The notes: generated by a model from the sequence alone, not told the origin. Positions 11,480 to 23,105 are shown, numbered from the stretch's first letter. The stretch is 64,000 bases of DNA from Tolypeutes matacus (GCA_026826555.1 JAKSZT010053883.1:25073234-25137233); one strand, 5' to 3'. Program-made: numbers and translations.

Positions 11480-12214
11480 TGTAAGGCAGGGCTTCTAGTA
11501 ATGAATTCTTCATTTTTTCAGCTTTTGTTTATCTGTAAATGTGTTCATTTCTTCTTCATTTTTGAAGATAATTTTGCCAGATATAGAATTCTTGTTTGAT
11601 AGCTCTTTTTATTGTTTAGGACTTTAAATGTTTCATCCTACTGTCTTCTGGCCTTTATGGTTTCTAATGAGAAATTCCTGTTAATTTTATTAGGAATCCC
11701 TTGTATGTGACAAGTCGCTTCTCTCTTGCTGCTTTCAAAATCCTCTCTTTGTCTTTGGATTTGGCGATTTTTTTTTTTTTTAAAGATTTTATTTATTTAT
11801 TCATTCATTTATCCCCCCTTGCTGCTTGTGCTCGCTGTGTCCATTTGCTGTGTATTTTTCTGTGTCTGCTTGTCTCCCCTTGCTTGGTCATCCTGCTGCA
11901 TCAGCTCACCACGCCGTGCGGGCAGGCTTGCCTTCACCAGGAAGCCCCGGGAACCGAACCCGGGGCTCCCATATGGTAAACGGGAGCCCTACTGATTGAG
12001 CCACATCTGCTTCCCTGGATTTGGCAATTTTACTTTAAAGTGTGTTGGTGTAGATCTCTTAGAGTCTGCCCTGCCCCGAGTTCATTGAGATACCTGGATA
12101 TGTATATTTATGTCTCTCATCAAATTTGAGAAGGTTTCAGCCATTATTTCTTCAAACACTTTTTCTGCCCCCTTCCCCCCCTCCTGTTCTTCTGGGATTC
12201 ATTTTTCTGCAAAT
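11480..12214 (-). mobile_element. L1 ORF1-region fragment
   Basis: Antisense L1 text around the ORF1 3' half ('cttttgtttatctgtaaatg', 'gtttctaatgagaaattcct', 'catcaaatttgagaaggttt'). It is interrupted by a SINE at about 11769-12015 and continues at 12780 beyond another insertion. Confidence 0.75.
11769..12015 (-). mobile_element. armadillo tRNA-SINE, minus strand
   Basis: Poly(T) start (the A-tail), AAAGATTTTATTTATTTATT linker, then on the right the tRNA-like head in reverse ('ggaaccgaacccggggctcc', 'gattgagccacatctgcttc'). Target duplication around 'ggatttggcgatttt' on the left and 'ggatttggcaatttt' on the right. Confidence 0.95.
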
Positions 12215-12779
12215 TGATAATTAAAGGAAAATAGTTAAGCATTTATCTAGAATAACTACATTTTAGGGTAATTAAATAGCCAAAATGAATGATGGCAAGC
12301 TCTTCCACACAGAAGAATACCTGCTAATAAATACAGAAAGAAATAGAATTAGAAAATCACTATTTTTTTCCATCTCTAATGAAATAACAGATTCTGGCAA
12401 TGGTTTAAAATGGATGGCAAAACCACTAGGTGAAGGTTGATGGAGAACTTTTCAAAGAAAGTGTAACATCATCACTGTTTGTTGTGGTGTCCAATAAATT
12501 TTATGTTCTTTATCTTTTCTTTTCTTCTTCTTCTCTATTTCACCAGGTGGCTGGATGCAGAAGAGCCATTGGAGGACTTTGAGGCCCTAGAGGTGGTGAG
12601 ACCTCATGAAGGAAGTTGTATGGACCCCTGAATGACTGCATGGAACTGATAACTCCCTATAACCTAGGGAAGAATGGGACTGTGATAGAAACAAGAAATA
12701 AGTTTCCATTGTGATAAGCCACTGAGAATGTGATAGTTTGTTACAGCATTGAGCCTAACCTGACTAATACACCTATTAC
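12215..12779 (+). mobile_element. LTR-like insertion in L1
   Basis: Splits the L1 between 12214 and 12780. Its right part ('ggatgcagaagagccattgg', 'ataagccactgagaatgtga', 'cctgactaatacacc') has the look of an old ERV-class LTR 3' end. Starts TGATAATT and ends ATTACA. Family not certain. Confidence 0.5.
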
Positions 12780-12990
12780 ATTTTTAATTTCTAAGAGCTA
12801 GCTCTTGTTGTCTGTTCCTTTTCCATAACACAATATTCTTTTTTTATGCATCCAATACTCTCTTATTTTTTCTGATAATATCTAACTTTTTGATATTTAA
12901 CACATTCTTCTGTTCCTTGTATTTTTTCTGTTTCCTCTGAGATCTTTTCTACCATTTGTAGTTTTTGCTCTCAATTTCAACTAAAACTTT
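12780..12990 (-). mobile_element. L1 fragment, continuation
   Basis: Antisense L1 ('tttttaatttctaagagcta', 'cttctgttccttgtattttt') continuing the copy cut at 12214. Confidence 0.65.
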
Positions 12991-15094
12991 AGTTTAACAT
13001 TAATTTGGAGGAGAAACTGAGCATTGCACAGAGGAATTTAGAAGGAGGGCTTTGGTTGACAGCCCTTGGCTTCTCCTTTCCTGTCCTTAGCAATTCTTCT
13101 TTGACCCCCACTTGCACACTATAAATAGCAAAGCAAAAGCCCAGTAGTGACTAGACCCAATCTTCTAGGGCGACTGCCTACCTCCAGCCATTCACATTGA
13201 GGCATGCCTGTTGGAGAACTCACCCACACCCCAAGCAGCTTATCAAATATTCCTTCCAGCATTTTCTTTATTTTCTCAGGTTTTAACACTTTTTATGGAT
13301 TAGCACCTAAGCAGCCAAAGGATGAATAATGGGAGGCATCAACTGGCAAAAAGGGGAAGAAAAATTGACTTGGATAGAGAGAGAAGATCATATGTAAAAA
13401 CAATGACGTGGGAGGGAGGGAGCATGGAGAATACAACTGACTAAAAGAAGGACAGCACTGCTAGGGGCAAGTGGTGAGGGGGGGTTGGATGCTATTAAGG
13501 CATGAAATAAAGGGAGGGATAAGACTAAACAAGGTCTTATAAGCCCTGTAAGAATACCAAATTAATGAAAGTTTTTAAAAGGGTTGAACCATGATTGTAA
13601 GTGCTCTTTGAAAAGGTCACTCTGACATTGAAGGAACTTGTGGATAATAGACCAGAGGGAAGCTAATGAAGAAGTTGGCAGAGATGGAAAGAAGTGGATG
13701 ACTGGGGATATAGAAGAGGGAAAATTAACAAGATGGGGATGGTTGCATAGAGAGAGTGAGGTACTCCTGTAAGAGGTGCAAAGGATGAATCCAAAGTTTT
13801 TGGCTTGTGCAATTGGATGGGGTGGTGATCCCTTTCACTGAGATGGGGAAAACTGCCAGAGGTCAGGTTGGGGGAAAGGTCATGAGTTCACTTTGAGACA
13901 AACTGATATGTTTGTGAAGTACCTGACACACTTCCTGGCTCCCACTAGGTAGGCTCTTCTGTTATTATCTGTCTTAACAAGGCCGTCTTCCTTCAAGGTC
14001 CAGTTCAAAAGGAATTTCTCCCCAGTTCCTCCAAGTATACTATGTCTTCTCTCCTGCAGGACTTTATGAGAAGCAAGACTATCACTCACCACTTCACATG
14101 GTGATTCTGTTTGCTTGTTTGCCTGCCCTACTGGTGCACTCAGAATGTGTCTGAATGGGTTATCTGGTCAACTGCATCTCTTCATGGTCTTGCTTTCCTG
14201 GTTCCATCATCAAAATGTTGAAAGCAACCAGCCCTCCTTCCTCCTGACCTCTGGGCCTCCACGCCTCTGTGAGGCCTGGTCCAGCAGAGCGGCCCTGTCT
14301 GAATCTGGATCAGGGGAGGCTCCTGCAAATATTTCCATGCCTCGGGAAGATTGAGCTGAGGTTTATTCTCTGTTTCCACAGCGGCTTGCAGAGTTAATCT
14401 CATCTTGCTGTGTAGAGATACATCAAACCGTGCACAGGTACTTTCTCTCTTCTTTCCAGAAGGTAGCCAGGGGTCTTTTCACTTTTTCAGGGAACAGATG
14501 CAGCTGCAAGTTCCAGATGCCTGTTTCAGAATACACAGGAGACCTTCACAAGATGGCAAAGAGACCCACAGAAACATCAGCCAGAGGCCTCGTTTCCTCA
14601 TCTGTAAAAATTGAAGTGTTGGCATACTTGGGAGTTCTTCGTGTGCAAAACATGTCTCTCAAGCTTTCCTTCCTAAGGGAGGGTTGTTAGCTTTCATAAA
14701 TTCTCAAAAGAGACTCAAAGGGCTCAACCTGACCCCTGGATTGGAACGTGATTAGGCCCCTCATGGCTCTGACGGCATCATCACCATCATGAGCTAAAAT
14801 TTATGAGGAACTTAGATATGCCAACAATTGCCCATGGGTTTTGTAGGTACAAGAGCTCATTTGACCTTGCAATAACTTGATGAAGTATCTGCTGTTTGGC
14901 CCACATTTTACACACCAGAATCAATGTTCTTTCCCTAGTGACCTGGGAAACAGGCATTGAAGACAGATTGAGCCCAAATATGCTTAGTATGAACGGTATG
15001 CCTTAAAGTAGTCATTTAAGCTTTTAAACCTCAATTTCCTCATGCTCAAATGGGGATCATAACCTCTTCTCATTCCCATAGGCCTGTGTACATG
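12991..15094. other. intergenic with ancient repeats
   Basis: 13370-13880 is an old mammalian repeat also seen at 24400-25340 ('aaggtcactctgacattgaa', 'gatgaatccaaagtttttgg', 'cactgagatggggaaaactg'). 14790-15060 holds a diverged MIR ('aaacctcaatttcctcatgc'). The rest, including 13880-14790, shows no recognisable gene or repeat. Confidence 0.5.
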
Positions 15095-15475
15095 GAAAGA
15101 CACCCCAAAGGCCAGGGCACAAGTGCTGGGAGGGCAGGCTCTGCTCTGATGGGGTGCCCTCAGGAGGCAGGGAATGTGGGCTGACCTCTCTGAGATGACT
15201 CTCTCTCCAGCCTCCCTGTGGGGTCACAGCACATGGGAACTCACAAGTCCTGCCCTGAGGGGTCCTTGCTCCACTCTCTGTCAAAAGAGCCTGAGCATGA
15301 CTTTGGCCTGCTGCACCAATTCTTTGGGTGACCTCAGGCACATCCCATAACCTCCCATGTGAGAAGCAGGAGGACGGGCTAGACAGAGGAACGTTGGCCT
15401 AGAGGAACGCTAACTCCGGTCATGCAAGCACTGTCTACAGATTGCTGAAGGGTTGCTATGGGGAAGGGGATTTGT
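15095..15475. repeat. local duplication, copy B
   Basis: Undisturbed copy of the unit split at 9385-9571 and 10078-10310. Both copies lie in the same orientation about 5.5 kb apart. By eye they agree over roughly four fifths of aligned bases in the best parts, so the duplication is not recent. Confidence 0.8.
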
Positions 15476-15513
15476 GAGGAGAACATAACTCAGCAAGGCA
15501 TGTATAGTTTTTT

Positions 15514-15605
15514 TTCATTTCTTTTCTTCCTTCCTTCCTTCCCTTCCTCCCTTCCTTCCTTTCTTTCTTTCTGGTTCTTTCTTTATTTCTCTCTCTTTCT
15601 TTTCT
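15514..15605. repeat. polypyrimidine (TTCC/TTTC)n tract
   Basis: Long run of TTCC and TTTC units. Confidence 0.95.
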
Positions 15606-16039
15606 CAACCTTTAACTTTCTCCAAATTTCAAATCTAAACAATGCATGGTACAGCTGAGGTTTTTAAAAAACACAGACACTTATGCATGCCTGCCCACCT
15701 CTGGTTTTGACCCCAGAGGCTATCACTTTGAACCGTTAGGCATTTCTTCTAGTATTTATCTCGATAATTCCAAATCACAAGCTTGTGATACTATTTCCTG
15801 TCATTGCTTTAAACATTTATGAATTAGCTTTGTATATAAGCTATGGCCATTAGTCCTTTTATGTCTGCCCCACCTCTTTTCTCCTATTTTCCCAATATAT
15901 TTGATCATAATTTTAGTTAAATTAATCATCAGTGCTTGCTTACTTTATTATGACTATACAAATAATGTTTATTGCAGAGTTAAGGAGACGAATATGATCA
16001 CTTTCTTTTCTTTTATAAATCTTTCTCTCCCTCCTCCCC
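15606..16039. other. intergenic, unassigned
   Basis: AT-rich old DNA with no gene. Parts of 15610-15720 weakly echo 10340-10460, so the local duplication may extend further than its clear core. Confidence 0.35.
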
Positions 16040-16158
16040 TAGCTCATGGTTTGTACCCTCAGCTCCAATGACATTTGGCCAGATAATTCTTTGTTGTGCA
16101 TTGTAGGATGTTTAGCAGTATTCCTGGCCTCTAGCCACTAAATTCCAGTAATCTCTGC
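16040..16158 (-). mobile_element. hAT-type MITE, left half
   Basis: 'gtgcattgtaggatgtttag' and 'cctggcctctagccactaaa' belong to an old hAT-class non-autonomous element. Its other half resumes at about 16710 ('atctccagagattgtcaaat', 'ggttgagaatcatgctctag') beyond an LTR insertion. Confidence 0.7.
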
Positions 16159-16709
16159 TGTCTTATTTTGTCAAAGGGCTAGTGATGCAGAATACCAGAA
16201 ATGGGGTTGGTTTTTATCATTGGGATTTTTTTTGAGGGTGAACACTTACAGATCCAATGCTATGGAATATCCAAATCAAGGCACCATCCAACATGCTTTC
16301 TCACCAAAGTCAGCTATTGGTAATCCTTTTGTTCCCACCACATGATGAAACAAGATGGCGGCCAGTCTCTGCTGTGGTCCCTGCCTAACCCTCTGGGTTC
16401 ACTGTCCCTTCAATCTTGAACCAGTCTTTGGGCCCAGCCTCTTGAGTGCTTCATGCTTCAGCTTCAGCTGTTAGAGATCCTTGAGTCCTCTCTCTCACAT
16501 GGCCAGGTCAAAATGGCAGCGCTCCCTTTTTTACATCCTCTTTCTATCTTGTCTCTTTTTATATAAAACCCAACAAGAGGGCAGAGACTCAGCCTGAGTC
16601 ATGCCTCACTGATGTAGTCCAACCAAAAGGGCCTCACATCCACTGGAATGGATTAGCTCAAAAACATAATCTTTTTCTTTTGGGGATTCCCTAAATTCAA
16701 AATGTCACA
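16159..16709 (-). mobile_element. MaLR-like solo LTR
   Basis: Starts TGTCTTATTTTGTC and ends 'aaaatgtcaca'. Internal blocks match the family (grey areas: 'gcagaataccagaaatgggg', 'tggaatggattagctc'). Inserted in the hAT element above and below. Minus orientation, with the poly(A) end on the left. Confidence 0.8.
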
Positions 16710-16820
16710 ACTTCTTGCCCCAGTTCTAACAACAACAACAAAAAAACATCTCCAGAGATTGTCAAATGTCCCTTGGAGCAGGGCAGGTGGGGAATCTCCC
16801 CAGGTTGAGAATCATGCTCT
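16710..16820 (-). mobile_element. hAT-type MITE, right half
   Basis: Continuation of the hAT element at 16040-16158, ending in 'ggttgagaatcatgctctag'. Confidence 0.7.
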
Positions 16821-16929
16821 AGGGTTAATTATTTCCTTTATCCTAATAATATAAAGTTTTGTAAATCTATCTTAAAATTTTTTTAGCCTTTCCTTCACAT
16901 AAACAATGATCTCTAGCTAGGTACATTGC

Positions 16930-17690
16930 TCAAATGTGTCAGATATTCTATCAATTTCCCCTTTTCCCTTTTTTTTCTTGGAGGCATATGTATGATATAT
17001 TCCTTTGTATCCTGCTACTTTCACTCAACATTATGTAAATTTCCTTCATGTTGTGTCTAATTGTGTTTTATTCTTTTTCATTGCTGCATAAAATTCCATT
17101 GTATGAACATATGTAATTTATTTCTCCATTCTATTGCTGCTGGATATTTGGGTGTTGTTGTTTTTTTTTCCAGTTTGTAGATAATGTGGATAGTGCTGCC
17201 AGAAACTTTCTTGTAAATACCTTTTGATGAATATGTGTACACATTTATGTTTGAAAAACCTAGAAGTAGAACTGCTGGATCATAAGATATATGAATGTTT
17301 AGCTTCAGTTGATACAGTCAGCTTTCCAAGGTGATTTTACCAATGACATTCTTACCAGCAGAGGGTAAGTTCCAGTTGCTCCACATCCTTGTTAACACTA
17401 GTTATTATCTGCCATTTTCATTTTCCCTGTTGTGCTGTGTGGTAGAGGTATCTTACTATCATTTTAATTTATATTTTCTTCTTTACTAAAGATATTGAAC
17501 CCTTATATTATTGCTAATGTGGATGTCCAAGTCTTTTATTACTTTTTTCTATCATGTTGTTTGTTTCTTTTTATTCACAAGTTATGCGAGTTCTCTATGT
17601 ATTATGGATACCAGTCTTTTTTCCTTTTTCTGGTGAAGTGTGTTTATGGTGTGTTTTTGCTCTCTTACTGATGTCTTTTGAGAAGACGAA
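16930..17690 (-). mobile_element. L1 3' fragment
   Basis: Antisense L1 3' UTR and ORF2 end: 'ttcattgctgcataaaattc', 'gaactgctggatcataagat', 'ctccacatccttgttaacac', 'tattgctaatgtggatgtcc'. Confidence 0.8.
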
Positions 17691-18382
17691 GGAGGAGGAT
17701 GGCTGTTCAGTCTTCAGCCTCTCCTCTCTTGACCTGAGTAATTCTTCTCTGCCTCGCAATTGCTTAACTTATTCAAGGAGCCAAAAGCCTCGCAGATACC
17801 TGTAATCGCCTTTATTAGGTGAGAGTTTTGCCACTGACTCTTATTTGATGGTTACGCTATTATCCCAATTTATCAAATGTTTTGAACAACACATATTATT
17901 TTCTCTGAAAGATGTGTCATAGATATTATTTTCTGTATGTCATCCAATTTTAGCATTTCTCATGGATAAGTTCCACAAGCAGCTGAGGATTATGTAAGCA
18001 AAGAGAAGAAAAAAGTTTCCTTGTCAGCGGGAATAGCAGGAGCAAAGACCCTGTGGTAGGAGGGAAAAAGGCAAGCTTGTTTTCCTGAAGGGTGATCAGA
18101 GACACAGAAGAACAGAGTGAGGGTCACTTCGTGCAGGACAGGGCTATACCAGATTTTTCATCTGGCTTCTTTTGCTCAACCTTATGTCTGTGAGATTTGT
18201 CCATGTTGTTGCATGGAAAAGTTTGTTCCTTTTCCATTGCAGTGTAGTAATTATTTCACCTGCTGTGAACGAGGGGCAGGTATCAGACCAAACAGCACTT
18301 TGTAGCACTTGTGGAAGATTTCATCCAGATTTTAAAAGCAATGGCAAACCATTGTCAGATTTTCACAAGTATGTGACAAGGC
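17691..18382. other. intergenic, old repeat remnants
   Basis: 18150-18250 contains L1 3'-like text ('gtccatgttgttgcatggaa'). 17990-18120 resembles the old repeat of 13.4-13.9 kb. No gene seen. Confidence 0.4.
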
Positions 18383-18467
18383 AGCATACAATAGGCTTAC
18401 ACATACAGGAATGCGTTAGCTTAAGAACATAATTTTCTGGAGTCCACAGAAATCTCAAACCAGGACA
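18383..18467 (-). mobile_element. 3' LTR of provirus, truncated
   Basis: Text 'acaggaatgcgttagcttaa' and 'aacataattttctggagtcc' equals the U3 start of the 5' LTR at 20790-20860. The rest of the 3' LTR is missing. Confidence 0.75.
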
Positions 18468-19449
18468 TTCTGCTCTTTGGACCCCAAAAATATATATTCT
18501 TCCCATATGCAATATACATTCATTTCATCACAACATTTCAAAGCCTCAAATCATTTCAGTACAAAATCTCATAAAAATCAGTTATGAGCATGTAGTGTGT
18601 CTTGGGAAAAATTTTCCTCTGGCAGTAGACTTGTGAAACATACAAAACGAGTTATCTGCTTCTAATGTACACAGGAGAGACGGTCACAGGATGAATGTTT
18701 CTATTGCCAATGGGAGAAATTGGGAGGAAAACAAGTATCACGGGTCCTAAACCATTCTGAAAACCTTCAGGCCATAGTCCACTAGATTCACAGTCTGAGG
18801 GTCACCTACAGAATGATGGTTTCTTCTCCTGGGGCCTGGACCTGGAGTCCCACACCTTTCAAGGTCTTACCCAGCAGCCATCTTCTCAGTTCCAGCCTCA
18901 TCAAGCCTCTGGGTTGTGGCCGAGCTCTAGGCCTCACCCTCCCAACATCACTGGGGTGACAGCCACAATCTTCCCAATCTCTGGGGCATGTGTCGACCCC
19001 CTCTGAACAAGGAGGTGGAGACCTAACTCTCCCCAACCTCCAGGGAATGTGGTTCACCCTCTGTAAAACCTGGGGTGGCAGAATTCTCCCTGAACAATGG
19101 GGCAGAAGACCCACCCTCTTCAAATGCAGGGCAAGCTCACCCTTTCTGCAGGCATGGGTGGGGTCCCTCTCTTGGCCCAAGAAGATGTCCTAAGTTCGGA
19201 TCTCAACTTCCATGGGTTTCCCTTGAAGTCATTCATCCTTCAATCTCTCCCTTTTCTGTCCCTTTTCTCCAGGCTGATAGTGGTTTCATTCATACAGAAC
19301 TCTCAAAAAGCTTGTTAGGTTCGCATGCAGTTCACAGGGGTCTCAACCTTCAGACAATAGGACTTTCCACAAATCCTTCCTGGATTACTGCATTTCCAAT
19401 CCTGACTTGCAAGGAAATGGCTGGCTGTTTCCAAGTTCAGTTAAGTCTT

Positions 19450-19633
19450 TTTTTTTTTTTTAAAGATTTTATTTATTTATTCATTTAACCTCCCCCTGCT
19501 GCCTGTGCTCGCTGGGTCAGCCAACCACGCCGCGCGGGCGGGCCTGCCCTCACCAGGAGGCCCCGGGAACCGAACCCAGGGCCCCCCATATGGCAAACGG
19601 GAGCCCCACCGATTGAGCCACAGCCGCCTCCCT
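19450..19633 (-). mobile_element. armadillo tRNA-SINE in provirus
   Basis: Minus-strand SINE with T-rich tail on the left and 'gattgagccacagccgcctc' head on the right. Perfect 11-bp target duplication AGTTAAGTCTT at 19439-19449 and 19634-19644. Confidence 0.97.
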
Positions 19634-20131
19634 AGTTAAGTCTTGATTTGGGGAACTATCCTCTGGGGACTAGCTTTCTAAAAGCCCAGAATTTCCCAAA
19701 CCATCATCTTCTGCTTTCTTTGTGCCCAAGAGTTCAGTTCTCAGCTTATCCCTTTCCTCTTGCATTTTATTGTAAGCTGCAAGGAGAAGCCAGGCCACAA
19801 TTTCCACATTGAGTTTGGAAGTATCCCCAGCTAAATGTCCAAGCTTGTCACTTTCAAATTCTGCCTGCCATCTGACATCAGGAGTCAATTTTGCCAAGTT
19901 CTCATGCAACTTTAAAACAAGGATCACTTTTCCTCCAGTTTCCAATCATGTGTTCATCATTACTTTCTAAATCCTCATCAGAATTAACTTTAGCATCCAT
20001 ATTTCTACCAATGGTCTCTTCAAAGTAATCTAGGCCTTTTTATCAAGCATTTCACAAATCTTCCAGAATCTTCCCCTTACCCACTTATAAAACCATTCCA
20101 ACATTTTTGGTATTTTCAAGCAGCAGCACTT

Positions 20132-20147
20132 CACTGTCCTGGTACCA
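20132..20147 (-). promoter_or_regulatory. retroviral primer binding site, tRNA-Leu type
   Basis: On the minus strand the site reads TGGTACCAGGACAGTG. The first 11 bases equal the complement of the 3' end of tRNA-Leu (UAA), the primer class used by ERVL and MaLR elements. It lies a few bases after the 5' LTR. Confidence 0.75.
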
Positions 20148-20150
20148 ATT

Positions 20151-20860
20151 TCTTTTTTAGTTTGCTGAAGGCTGCCAATGCAATATACCAGAAATGGTTT
20201 GGCTTTTTATAACAGGAATTTATTAGGGTAAAAGCTTACAGTTTCTAGGCTGTGAAAATGTCCATATCAAGGCATCTCAGAGATGCTGTCACACCAAATT
20301 GCAGTTGATGGCAACCAGGCACATGCTGGCATCAACCAAAGATGCTTTCTCTTGGAGCTCTGCTATGGGCAATCAAGCACATGGCAGGGCATAAATGGTG
20401 GCCCACTCATCTCTCCCTTCCTCTCTGGCCTATCTCTTTTAGCTTTGAGCTGCTCCATGGGCTTAGCCTCTTGGGAACCTCATTACTTCAGCTTCAGCTG
20501 CTCCACTAATTCCAGCCTCTGTCCTCTCTCTCAGCCTGTAGGGGTTTCTCTGTCTTTCTGCAGCTGCAGATGACCCTGCGGTCCTCTCACACATGGCAAG
20601 GTAAAATAGCAGCTCTCTTTCTCCATGTGTCTCTTCAGTTTATAAAGGCCTTCAGTTAAAGGATTAGCACCCATCCTGGGTCCTGCAATCTAATCATAGG
20701 CCCTTAACTGAAGCCATCTAAACAAAGGTGATCTAACCAAAAGGTCCCTTAATTGAATCTAACCAAAAGGTCCTACATGCTATAGGCACAGGAATGGGTT
20801 AGCTTAAGAACCTTAAGAACCTAATTTTCTGGGATTCACAAAAGAGTCAAAGCCAGGACA
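20151..20860 (-). mobile_element. 5' LTR of MaLR-like provirus
   Basis: Full-length member of the family: on the plus strand it starts at the poly(A) end ('agtttgctgaaggctgccaa', 'ggaatttattagggtaaaag') and ends 'agagtcaaagccaggaca'. 'cagtttataaaggcc' around 20637-20651 gives the TATA region on the minus strand. Confidence 0.85.
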
Positions 20861-21884
20861 GTAGGCTTACCTGAAGCCCCAGGAACACCATTGGTCATGG
20901 CCACCTGGGCTGTGCCTGAGAAGGCAGGTGATGATGAGCACAAAGTGAGCCTGGGTATGGGAGAGAGCCATGGGATACAGCCCCAGCTGTGAAGACAGAA
21001 GGACTCTGGCTGCAGGCTGTCCACCTTTGTCCCAGGGACCTGTGGCCAGCAGTGGACCCAGAGGCTGCTCTAGGGAGCCCAGGTGCAGTCCCAGCTCTCG
21101 CTGGGCCTCTTGTCCCTGACTGTAAAGTGAGGCTGTTGGATGAGACCATCTCCTGGACCTTAGCTCTGATGTCCTCTGATCTAAAAGATCTTGGACTCCA
21201 AACTTAATCTTTCTGCACCTTGGTCTTCTCATCTGTAAATGGGAATGAGTAAGTGAAGGGTCCTGGAAGAGGATTGTGACCCAATCCTCTGCATACCAGC
21301 TCTCCAAAGTAGGCTGGGCCGGGGCAAGTGGCATGTTCTACTGGCCAGAAAGTTCAAGTAGCTTCAAGGGAACATTGCACGGCTTACTTGACCTGGGAGC
21401 TCTGGCTTCTGGACCTGCAGGGAGGGGCTGGGTCCTCAGAAAAGCCTTTTGCAGTGTGTTGGGACAGTGCCTGCTGGAAGGCTCAGTCGGAGAGGCAGGG
21501 ACACTTACCCCCTTAGGGTCCCCCTCAGAGCACAAGGCCAAAGGAACTCATTGCCCTGGGGCCTCAGCCTGGCAGGTGGACCTGCAGAAGATCCTGGAGC
21601 TCTCTCATTTGGTATGGAGGGAAGAGGGAGAGGAAGAGCAGGAAGGAAAGGGCAAAGGCTGTGATGGATTGGGGGAGAGTGGATGAGTCTCCATCCCTAG
21701 ACTCTCTGTTTAATGATTTTTAAGGCAGTGAATGTGGGTCTTCTTCCACAGCTCCATTCTGCTAGTACTGGTGGGATAGTTCTTCCATCTCCCACCACCT
21801 CTCTTCTTGGAACTTTACCCAGTGCCAAGCTATCGACACACAACTGGAGCCATCTCGTTCTCCAGGTTTGGTTTACTACTTGTT
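20861..21884. other. intergenic, no gene supported
   Basis: GC-richer than its neighbours with several open frames of 60-155 codons on both strands, but none shows a known domain, a splice pattern or a codon bias I can defend. A weak MIR-like core at 21215-21245 ('ttctcatctgtaaatgggaa'). Confidence 0.5.
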
Positions 21885-22060
21885 GCCCTGATTTAAAACA
21901 TAGAAGACCTGGGTTCACAGCCTGTCTTTGCCATGTGCTTGCTGTATGACCTTGAGCCAGTGACTTTATCCTTCAGAGCTGTTGTTTTTCCTTGTTGCTA
22001 AAATGGCGATAAGAATAAGACTTACTTCATAGTTATTGTGAGGATTAACTGAGTTAACCC
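21885..22060 (+). mobile_element. MIR SINE
   Basis: 'agacctgggttcacagcctg', 'tgaccttgagccagtgactt' and 'attgtgaggattaactgagt' give a near full-length MIR. Confidence 0.85.
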
Positions 22061-22398
22061 ATTACCCATCCTTTCTTTCTCTCCCTGTCCTGGCAAGACC
22101 ACCGAGACCCCTTCACTGTAGCTAAACTAGGTGGGCTGGCCAGATGCCATCAAGCCTTCCACCTGGCCTTGCCACAGGTCTTGCCCTTCTGTGTGGTGAC
22201 ATGCAACCGCAGCCCCTGGTGCTGCACATCCTGGCTGCCCTGGGCACCAGCTTTGACTGTGACAGCCAGGTGAACCTGTGTCTACTGCCAGTCACCTTCT
22301 CCATGGGCCTGGAATTTCCCAGGAAGGAAAGGCCATTGGTCAGGGATCCTGGGGTGGAGACTTCCCCACTGAGAACAGAGCCTGTCCTATGTGGTGCT
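22061..22398. other. intergenic, unassigned
   Basis: An open frame starting at 22144 runs rightwards, but its end lies in the SINE that follows and no domain is recognised. Nothing else seen. Confidence 0.4.
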
Positions 22399-22412
22399 CA
22401 AAAGTTGTTTTT

Positions 22413-23105
22413 GTGTGTGTGTGTATTTTTGTGTTTTTCTCCGCAAAGATTTTATTTATTTCTCCCCACCCCCCTTGTTGTTTTGCACTTGCTGTACCTG
22501 TTCCTCTTCCTTGTTTCATTAGGAGGCACCAGGAACTGAACCCAGGACCTCTGATGTGGAAGGGAGGCACCTAATCGCTTAAGCCACCTCTGTCACCCCC
22601 CCTTTGTTATGTCTCTTATTATGTTTTTCTTCTTGTGTCTCTCATTGTGTCATCTTGCCCATCTTGCCATGCCTGGTTGTCACATTAGCTCAGTGTCTTG
22701 CTCATCTTCTTTAGGAGACACCAGGAACCTCCATTCTCTGCTGTGTTGTGTCTCTCATTATGTTTTTCTTCTTGTGTCTCTAGTTGTGTCATCCCGTTGC
22801 ATGAGCTTGCCGCACCTGCCCATTGCAACACCTTGCTATCTTCTTTAGAAGGCACCGGGAACCTAACTAGGAACCTCCCGTGTGGTAGGTGGGAGCCCAA
22901 TTACTTGAGCCACATCCTCTTCCCTGTGTGTGTGTTTTTAAGTTAGAGAAGTTGTGAGTTTACAAAACAGTCATGCATAACACACAGAATTCCCATCCAC
23001 CACCCCCCGCCAACATATTGAATTGTTGTGGAACATTTGTTATAAGTGATGAAAGACATTAAAATATTACTACTAACTGTAGTCCATAGTTTACATTAGG
23101 TGTAT
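22413..23105 (-). mobile_element. composite L1 3' end plus compound SINE
   Basis: One direct repeat, CAAAAGTTGTTTTT (22399-22412 and 23106-23119), encloses the whole unit. From the right: L1 3' UTR (22926-23105) reading on the minus strand, then a compound armadillo SINE (22440-22925). Either the SINE landed in the L1 tail or both were copied together. Confidence 0.7.
22440..22925 (-). mobile_element. compound SINE with three head units
   Basis: Three tRNA-like or head-derived blocks occur: near 22528-22590, 22710-22735 and 22845-22925. Between them a segment of about 140 bases is present twice ('attatgtttttcttcttgtg' at both 22618 and 22757), ending each time in 'cttcttta(g)'. This is an internal tandem duplication. 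Confidence 0.8.

Larger units (their letters stand above)
18383..20860 (-). mobile_element. MaLR-like provirus with both LTR remnants
   Basis: Read on the minus strand: 5' LTR at 20151-20860, a primer binding site at 20132-20147, about 1.66 kb of internal sequence, a purine-rich segment just before the 3' LTR, and the first 85 bases of the 3' LTR (18383-18467). The size and lack of pol fit a non-autonomous MaLR, whose internal region normally encodes at most a gag-like product. A 91-codon open frame at 19670-19945 (charged, heptad-like) may be a gag remnant; this is inference. The internal region is interrupted by a SINE (19450-19633). All reading frames are broken. Confidence 0.75.

Noticed and set aside
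15458..15658. 66-codon frame rich in Phe/Ser/Leu
   Set aside because: Produced by the TTCC/TTTC polypyrimidine tract.
20867..21334. 155-codon minus-strand frame
   Set aside because: Overlapped by several other open frames of similar quality on both strands; no domain and no splice context.
22144..22539. 131-codon frame as a coding exon
   Set aside because: Its end lies in a SINE, flanking splice sites are not convincing, and no protein family is recognised.
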